The notes under the pieces are model-generated. The model ran no database searches, was not told the DNA's origin, and saw nothing but the letters and a program-made list of their open reading frames with translations. A DNA stretch of 14,728 bases. Origin: Boothiomyces macroporosus. Its lineage: Eukaryota; Chytridiomycota; Chytridiomycetes; Rhizophydiales; Terramycetaceae. Below, piece by piece: positions 9,580 to 14,728 of the stretch; the first letter of the stretch is position 1; each line of letters begins with the position of its first letter. A program made the translations under genes and the position numbers. The stretch covers positions 1 through 14,728 of the forward strand of contig JADGKB010000200.1 of NCBI GenBank assembly GCA_027604185.1. Direction: 5' to 3'.

Positions 9580-10307
9580 ATGGGTATGAAGTGACCGTAA
9601 CATTAGGTATTTCCAGAGACAGTCGTCATAAAAGATCCCACACTGGTGCAAAGCGTGCTCACTACCGCAAAAAGAGAAAGTTTGAATTAGGAAGACAAGC
9701 AGCAAACACCCGTATTGGAGGAAAGAGAATCACCACCATCCGTGTTCGTGGAGGAAACATTAAATTCCGTGCTCTTCGTCTTGATTCCGGTAACTTCTCA
9801 TGGGGAAGTCAATCTATCACCTCAAAAGCCCGTATTGTCAAAGTAGTCTACAACGCTTCCAACAACGAATTGGTCCGTACTAACACTTTGGTAAAGGGAT
9901 GTATTGTAGAAATTGACGCTGTTCCATTCCGTCAATGGTACGAACGTCACTATGCACAACCAATTTCTAAGAAGAAGGTATGTAGTTGAATGCAAAAGTT
10001 TTGTAGAATATATACAAAATGGAGCAGTCATGTGGGGAAACATGTTACTGACTCTTTAGAGTGAAGACTTTAAGGTCGAAACCAAATCCAACCACGTTCA
10101 ACGTAAATTGGAAGCCAGAAAGAAGGATGCTAAAGTCGAAGGAGAAGTTGCCCACCAACTCGCTGCTGGTCGTGTTTTAGGTATTTGGATTTTAATGTAG
10201 CTCGTCTTTCTTCAAGACCTGGACAATCTGGACGTGCTGATGGTTATATTTTGGAAGGTAAAGAACTCGAATTCTACCTCCGTAAATTGCGTTCACGTAA
10301 AGCTTGA
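9580..10307 (+). CDS. RPS8: 40S ribosomal protein S8 (eS8)
   Basis: Spliced CDS join(9580..9583,9607..9977,10060..10180,10201..10307) gives 200 aa, the normal size for eS8 of the small ribosomal subunit. The start [19 protein letters not shown], the [18 protein letters not shown] centre, the segment [17 protein letters not shown] and the ending [12 protein letters not shown] are all characteristic. The first intron (9584-9606, 23 nt) comes one base after the start codon, giving ATGG|GT. The second (9978-10059) is 82 nt, about four times any other intron here, and contains a stem-loop. The third (10181-10200) is 20 nt. AATAAA at 10312-10317 lies just after the TGA. Confidence 0.97.
9978..10059 (+). 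other. Unusually long (82 nt) RPS8 intron with a stem-loop
   Basis: GT and AG borders restore the eS8 frame exactly (SKKK then SEDFKVET). At 10025-10050, CAGTCATGT can pair with ACATG-TT-ACTG around a GGGGAA loop, with a two-base bulge. All other introns in the window are 19-23 nt. Ribosomal protein introns often host snoRNAs or autoregulatory structures, but I see no convincing C box here. Confidence 0.6.
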
Positions 10308-10311
10308 GTAT

Positions 10312-10317
10312 AATAAA
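10312..10317 (+). terminator. Poly(A) signal of RPS8
   Basis: AATAAA begins 5 nt after the TGA stop of RPS8. Confidence 0.6.
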
Positions 10318-10428
10318 ATATTCATTATCATAGTTTTGATATCTGTATGTTTTATTTACACATGTAAGTAGTGTGTTGCAGTGAACTGAGACTGCGGAAA
10401 ACAAAATTATTCTAATTTTTTTACCAAA

Positions 10429-11146
10429 ATGAATTTGATAAATAAAACTAAACAAACGATAAAGGCACTACTTGACGGATCAAAACAGCTTCGAATAAAC
10501 CAGAAACTAATGAAGGAATTAGTGAAAAAGGAAAAGTTGAATAGAAGTGAATTCCAATTAGTTTATAAAACAAAACAGGATTTAAAAAAGACCATTCCAT
10601 TCTTTGTTCTAATGCTAGTCCTCCCAGAATCCCTTCCATTCTTGCTGCTATCTGGCAGTAGAATGATTCCATCAGTCTGCATCTCAACAGAGGACTTGGA
10701 AAAGAGAAATGTAAAGATTGACCTTAAACGAAAAGAACTAGTTATGGCAAGTATATGCTAACCTAGAAATTCAAAGATGAATTGGAATCTGAATCCAGTA
10801 GTTCATCCAACAGATTTCAAAATACAATTATTGTAGAAAAAGCCAAAAACAATCTTTCTACCGCAGAGCAAAGCAATATCCAAATAATTAATTCCCTCTC
10901 CACAAAACAGATTAATTTCTACACCAAATATTATCAACTGCCTTCTATTAGACCCAAATTCATAAAGAAATTGAACCTACTGAATCTATACGAATATATT
11001 CAGAAAGACGATGAATTACTAACAGATGAAAGAGATACCCAAGTATTTCTAGAACGCGGAATGTAAAACCGAATTAATTTAGGCCGCTTAATTCAGATTT
11101 CAAAGAGTACAAGAATATATTTGAATCTTGGAAACTATACAAATAA
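10429..11146 (+). CDS. LETM1-like (ribosome-binding domain) mitochondrial protein
   Basis: Spliced CDS join(10429..10746,10767..11062,11083..11146) gives 225 aa. The core TKQDLKKTIPFFVLMLVLPE followed by SLPFLLLSGSRMIPS is the signature membrane-plus-loop region of LETM1-type proteins (LETM1/Mdm38, LETMD1), inner mitochondrial membrane proteins linked to ion homeostasis and mitoribosome binding. The C-terminal half fits the helical ribosome-binding-like domain (YTKYYQLP, LERGM, FKEYKNIFESWKLYK). At 225 aa it is far shorter than LETM1 and lacks EF-hands, so it may be a LETMD1-like or reduced form. The first intron is best read as a 20-nt GC-AG intron (10747-10766, GCAAGT donor). The alternative is a 16-nt GT-AG intron, with one residue difference. 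The second intron (11063-11082) is 20 nt. The N-terminus is basic, but I cannot confirm a targeting peptide. Confidence 0.75.
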
Positions 11147-11147
11147 A
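11142..11147 (+). terminator. Poly(A) signal overlapping the LETM1-like stop codon
   Basis: The TAA stop (11144-11146) is embedded in AATAAA, as in the CFAP210-like gene. Confidence 0.5.
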
Positions 11148-11153
11148 AAACGT

Positions 11154-11333
11154 TTATTTCAATGGTTTCTTTGTAATATAAATCTTGTCTTGAACAGAAA
11201 CTTGGATCTGCTCCGATTGCTGCCCAACACTAAACCCAGTCAAATTTGGATAAACTTTTCTTGCATCCAGAACCATTTGATAAATCACATTCTCAACACC
11301 GTCTTTGAAATCTCCATTTTTCACAATTTCCAT
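11154..11333 (-). CDS. Small hypothetical ORF (59 aa) filling the LETM1-like / PFDN1 gap
   Basis: An uninterrupted frame on the minus strand starts MEIVKNGDFKDGVENVIYQM and ends QVSVQDKIYITKKPLK before TAA at 11154-11156. I do not recognise it. Its composition looks protein-like: mixed charged and hydrophobic residues, and an amphipathic helix-like first part followed by alternating beta-like residues. It occupies the whole gap, stopping 7 bp from the LETM1-like stop and starting 13 bp from the PFDN1 ATG. If real, the PFDN1 promoter lies inside it. It could also be the last exon of a gene overlapping PFDN1, or chance. Confidence 0.4.
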   Translation of the reverse strand: MEIVKNGDFKDGVENVIYQMVLDARKVYPNLTGFSVGQQSEQIQVSVQDKIYITKKPLK

Positions 11334-11346
11334 TTAATCTGAAAAA

Positions 11347-11709
11347 ATGTCGATGCCTAAAGAGTTGTTTGAACAGTACTACCAAGAGTACTCTGCAAAG
11401 ATACAGCAATCGAGAACACAGCTGATGCAGATTCGTGCCTCCCTTCAATCACGATCGAGGGAACAGAAACTTACTCAGCTGACTTTGACTGAATTGAGTA
11501 GTAGCAGATCTGATGTGTACAAGACTGTGGGAAAGATGTTTATCAAGGAGGATTATGATTTGGTTTTAGGTGATTTGAAGGGTAAAGTGGATTTGTATAC
11601 TAGAGATGTTTTGGCAATGGAAAAGATGGCCTTGAAGACTGATGGAGAGCTGAAGGACTATGAACGCAATTTGGAATCTTTGATTAAAAAGGTGTCTGCT
11701 TCTGCTTGA
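11347..11709 (+). CDS. PFDN1: Prefoldin subunit 1 (beta-type)
   Basis: This intronless 120-aa gene encodes a helix-hairpin-helix coiled-coil subunit of prefoldin, the cytosolic hexamer that delivers nascent actin and tubulin to the chaperonin CCT. An N-terminal coiled coil (residues ~5-50) leads to LTLTELSSSRSDVYKTVGKM, where the YxxVGKMF segment forms the beta-hairpin typical of beta-type prefoldins. A second coiled coil (~75-115) follows. Size and motif placement match PFDN1 rather than subunits 2, 4 or 6. It is the only undamaged gene here apart from the 59-aa ORF with no intron. MSMPKE has two in-frame ATGs, and the first is taken. No AATAAA is evident after the TGA stop at 11707-11709. 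Confidence 0.85.
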   Translation: MSMPKELFEQYYQEYSAKIQQSRTQLMQIRASLQSRSREQKLTQLTLTELSSSRSDVYKTVGKMFIKEDYDLVLGDLKGKVDLYTRDVLAMEKMALKTDGELKDYERNLESLIKKVSASA

Positions 11710-11784
11710 TTTAATATACTCTTAAATTTTTAGTAAGACTTTAATGATCTGTATAAACAAGATATAACAATACTCGTTACTAAA

Positions 11785-11790
11785 TTTATT
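11785..11790 (-). terminator. Poly(A) signal of ARF B
   Basis: TTTATT on the plus strand reads AATAAA on the minus strand, about 20 nt beyond the ARF B stop. It lies in the 100-bp convergent spacer between PFDN1 and ARF B, where I see nothing else. Confidence 0.55.
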
Positions 11791-11809
11791 GCTTAATTGA
11801 TAAACTAAT

Positions 11810-12626
<817 letters not shown>

Positions 12627-13701
12627 TTATCGCGTTTTGGCTTTAGGGGTGACATCTGCTTCACTAATTGCTTTGACAAACAACTGATCCGGAGGATGAC
12701 TATCATTAGCAAAAAGTACTCTTTCTCTCCCTCTTCAAATGTGTAACTGGAAGCAATCGCCAACAAGTCACCTGTGCAATTGAAGGACAATGAAGAGATG
12801 CTGGTAGGATAAGAAGCAAACTGTCTCAATCGCTTTTTCTACTATTAGCATAAAGTACTTGAGATCCATCCCAAATATTAACTACACCATCGCCACCACC
12901 AGTTGCAAAGGATTGCTGGTGTTTTGGATGGTACGCTAGAGCATTAACTGGATAAATATACTCTGCTTCACCTTTCTTTTGCCGGTGGCATTTGAATGAA
13001 AACTTTTGTGCAGCATCTTCTTCAGTACTGCCAAAGAAATCCACAGAGCATCGTCCTTCAATTGAGGCAGTAGCGTATCCTTTTCCATTAGGAATACAGG
13101 CAACTTTTCTAGTCATGAATTTAAGTGAGCTTTCTCTCTTCATTGGCTCTTTATCCAGATTTGAAATATCATATATATGAATCAAGCGTTTGGCTAATCC
13201 AACCACAAGGTGGTTATCCATTACATCTACAGAGTATACTTTTTCTGGCTGCTCTAATGTTTTCACCAATGCACCATTCTTCCAAACCTTTACTGAGCGA
13301 TCCCAACTACCAGTAATAATATAATCTATATTAATATTGTTAACCTTTAGAAGTAACTATAGTGCTGATTGCAGAATTATGATTTCCAATCTTGTTTGTC
13401 TTTAGACTAGCAATTTCAAACCTACATTAAAAACTATTACGAGTACAAAACTCCCTCTAATCCACCACTGTACGCAAATTTACCGTCTAATGAGAATGCC
13501 AAGGCTAACACTGGCGCAGGATGTTTTTGTTCAGCTTGTTTAATGTTATGATCCACTTGATATACTGATATGGTCTGGTTAATCCATTCGTACCTTGTCC
13601 CAAGAACTGACAGCGAGCACATGCGAATCTGTCGGACTGAATCGTATGCTGGTGATTCCATCCTTTGGCGGTTCATTCAATTCAATATCTCCTGCTGTCA
13701 T
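12627..13701 (-). CDS. BUB3: Mitotic checkpoint WD-repeat protein BUB3
   Basis: Spliced CDS complement(join(12627..12699,12720..12838,12859..13325,13345..13421,13441..13574,13594..13701)) gives 325 aa, close to the usual ~326. BUB3 is a seven-bladed propeller that binds phosphorylated KNL1 MELT motifs and brings BUB1/BUBR1 to kinetochores. It starts [20 protein letters not shown]. Blade motifs include [20 protein letters not shown] and [58 protein letters not shown] and [14 protein letters not shown] follow the BUB3/RAE1 pattern. The ending [20 protein letters not shown] matches BUB3 rather than RAE1. The five introns are 19 or 20 nt: 13575-13593, 13422-13440, 13326-13344, 12839-12858 and 12700-12719. 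The start codon is only 53 bp from the inverted repeat, so the BUB3 promoter must be short or lie within the repeat arm. Confidence 0.94.
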
Positions 13702-13754
13702 GATTTGCGATCGAAAAATGTTTTGGACAGGAAAATGTACATGCAGATATCTCT

Positions 13755-14469
13755 TTTATTTACAATGAAATTAGTTTCCCTTTTTAGTTTTCTTGGCTTT
13801 CTTTGCATTACCGTTACCTTGGCATTACCATTTGCAGTACCATTAGCGTTGAGTGGTCCTTGAGGAACTGGCCATTTGATCCTGCACCTGGCGTTCCGTT
13901 CCCTGGAGTCCCGTCTGGAGATCCAGCGTTTATTTGAGCAGTCCTGGTTTGTGCCTTGCACTGTGCCCATCCAACACGAACATTGGCGAATTGCTGCTGG
14001 GTAGCAAGGCAGTTCTGGCAAGCTGCCGCGGCGTTCAATGGAGGGCCGATAGCCGCTACTGCTGCTTAAGTCGCGAGGCCGTTCAGGTTTTGCGCGAGTG
14101 CTGCTCCTCCCGCTGCGTTGCATGGACGGTTCTGCGACGCAGTGAGCAGCGACTGCATGGTGCCGATGATGGCTGTAGCGTTGTTCAAGTTGGCTTGGCA
14201 CGCGGCAGAGTTGCCAGTGCCGACAGGGTAACAGCGTTTCCGTTCAAGTTGCCGGTTTGCGGATTGGCGACGGTTGCTGGAGTGTTGCTGTTGTTGCCGT
14301 TGTTGCCATTGTTGCCGTTGTTGGTATTGTTGGTATTACTGCCTTTTTCTTTGCAGCTTCTCGTCGGTACAGCTGCGATTGACGCTTTTCGAGAGCAAGA
14401 TCGGACAAAGCAGCGTCGGCAGAAGCGAGCGCAGACGAGGCTAGGGGGAGAGATGGGATTCGATAGCAT
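13755..14469 (-). pseudogene. Broken secreted Asn/Gly-rich protein gene, right copy
   Basis: This is the inverted duplicate of the left-arm gene, reading inward toward BUB3. It shares the three frameshifts and the internal TAA of the left copy. It adds a 2-nt loss seven codons upstream of where the signal peptide would end (start reads MLSNPISPP, so the hydrophobic core is lost), a 1-nt loss near 13869, and a C-to-T change that creates an earlier stop in the Lys-rich tail. Of the other coding differences, three AAT/AAC changes, one Pro and one Arg codon change are silent in the reconstructed frame. It looks less functional than the left copy. Confidence 0.6.
14284..14337 (-). repeat. 9-nt minisatellite, right copy
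   Basis: Six 9-nt units correspond to 395-448 in the left arm, with four base differences: three silent Asn codon changes and one Gly-to-Ser change. Confidence 0.8.
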
Positions 14470-14498
14470 TGATTGGTGAGCAAGTCCAACCAGCGATC

Positions 14499-14506
14499 TA
14501 TTTATA
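14499..14506 (-). promoter_or_regulatory. TATA box of the right repeat-borne gene
   Basis: TATTTATA on the plus strand reads TATAAATA on the minus strand, 29 bp upstream of the ATG at 14469. It matches the left-arm TATA box. Confidence 0.55.
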
Positions 14507-14728
14507 TCCCATCTCATTCCATCACACAAGGCAGCGTGGCGTTTCAGGTTATGACACTGCATTCTATTTGTATTTGCGCGGGCTACAGAGCTTAATCCAA
14601 CAAGCGGCTATCGCCCAATGCATTGCTCTCAAATCCACCAACTTTCCCAAGGTCGTGGTCTAGATTCCAGGTCAAGTTCCCTATCAAATGTCACCTTTGA
14701 TTTGGCTCAACATCCTTTTATGAAATCA

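Larger units (their letters stand above)
13755..14728. repeat. Right arm of terminal inverted repeat
   Basis: This is the inverted partner of bases 1-990 and ends at the last base of the window. It is 16 nt shorter than the left arm, all explained by four indels, the largest being one 12-nt unit of a tandem repeat. Its inner edge lies 53 bp from the BUB3 start codon, so the upstream region of BUB3 is largely repeat sequence. The enclosed gene copy is more damaged than the left one: it has lost 2 nt within the signal-peptide region and 1 nt near its 3' part. Confidence 0.95.

Noticed and set aside
9978..10059. Box C/D snoRNA in the RPS8 intron
   Set aside because: A CTGA that could be a D box is present at 10048-10051, but no acceptable C box and no terminal stem pair with it.
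11121..11342. Plus-strand ORF (73 codons) between the LETM1-like gene and PFDN1
   Set aside because: It starts inside the last exon of the LETM1-like gene in another frame, and the minus-strand frame over the same stretch is more protein-like.

Overview
The window is eukaryotic nuclear DNA from a very compact genome. It has standard stop codons, AATAAA signals hard against stop codons, and about 35 spliceosomal introns, nearly all only 19-23 nt long. Its genes are fungal-style or general opisthokont housekeeping genes (Pik1-type PI4-kinase, BUB3, DNAJC7, RPS8, prefoldin 1, ARF) together with cilium/flagellum genes (a Tctex1 dynein light chain and a CFAP210-like coiled-coil protein). This suggests a flagellated early-diverging fungus or fungal relative, for example Rozellomycota/Cryptomycota or an aphelid. 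That placement is inference from gene content only.

Layout. The two ends are near-identical inverted repeats: 1-990 and 13755-14728, with base 1 pairing with base 14728. By hand alignment they differ by 12 substitutions and four indels. Each arm carries one copy of a GC-richer, secreted-protein-like gene reading inward, broken by frameshifts and a stop that both copies share. Inside, on the plus strand, are ARF copy A (1247-1824), a Tctex1 dynein light chain (1878-2490), a CFAP210-like protein (2604-4352) and a PI 4-kinase (4405-7330). DNAJC7 follows on the minus strand (7355-9141), convergent with the kinase. After a 438-bp divergent intergenic region come RPS8 (9580-10307) and a LETM1-like mitochondrial protein (10429-11146) on the plus strand. 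A 59-codon minus-strand ORF (11154-11333) fills the gap before prefoldin subunit 1 (11347-11709). ARF copy B (11810-12406) and BUB3 (12627-13701) are on the minus strand.

How the genes relate. This is not an operon or a single pathway. ARF and PI4-kinase both act at the Golgi, where ARF recruits PI4KB in known systems. The Tctex1 and CFAP210-like genes are adjacent, co-directional flagellar genes. DNAJC7 and prefoldin are chaperone components. The exon structures given here were rebuilt by hand from reading-frame continuity and family motifs, and each summed CDS is a multiple of three.

Most notable points: the ~1-kb inverted arms enclosing ordinary essential-type genes; an ARF start codon split A|TG by a 19-nt intron; a 21-nt stop-free intron that interrupts the HPD motif of DNAJC7; a lone 82-nt intron with a hairpin in RPS8; and an unrecognised small ORF that completely fills a gap between two genes.
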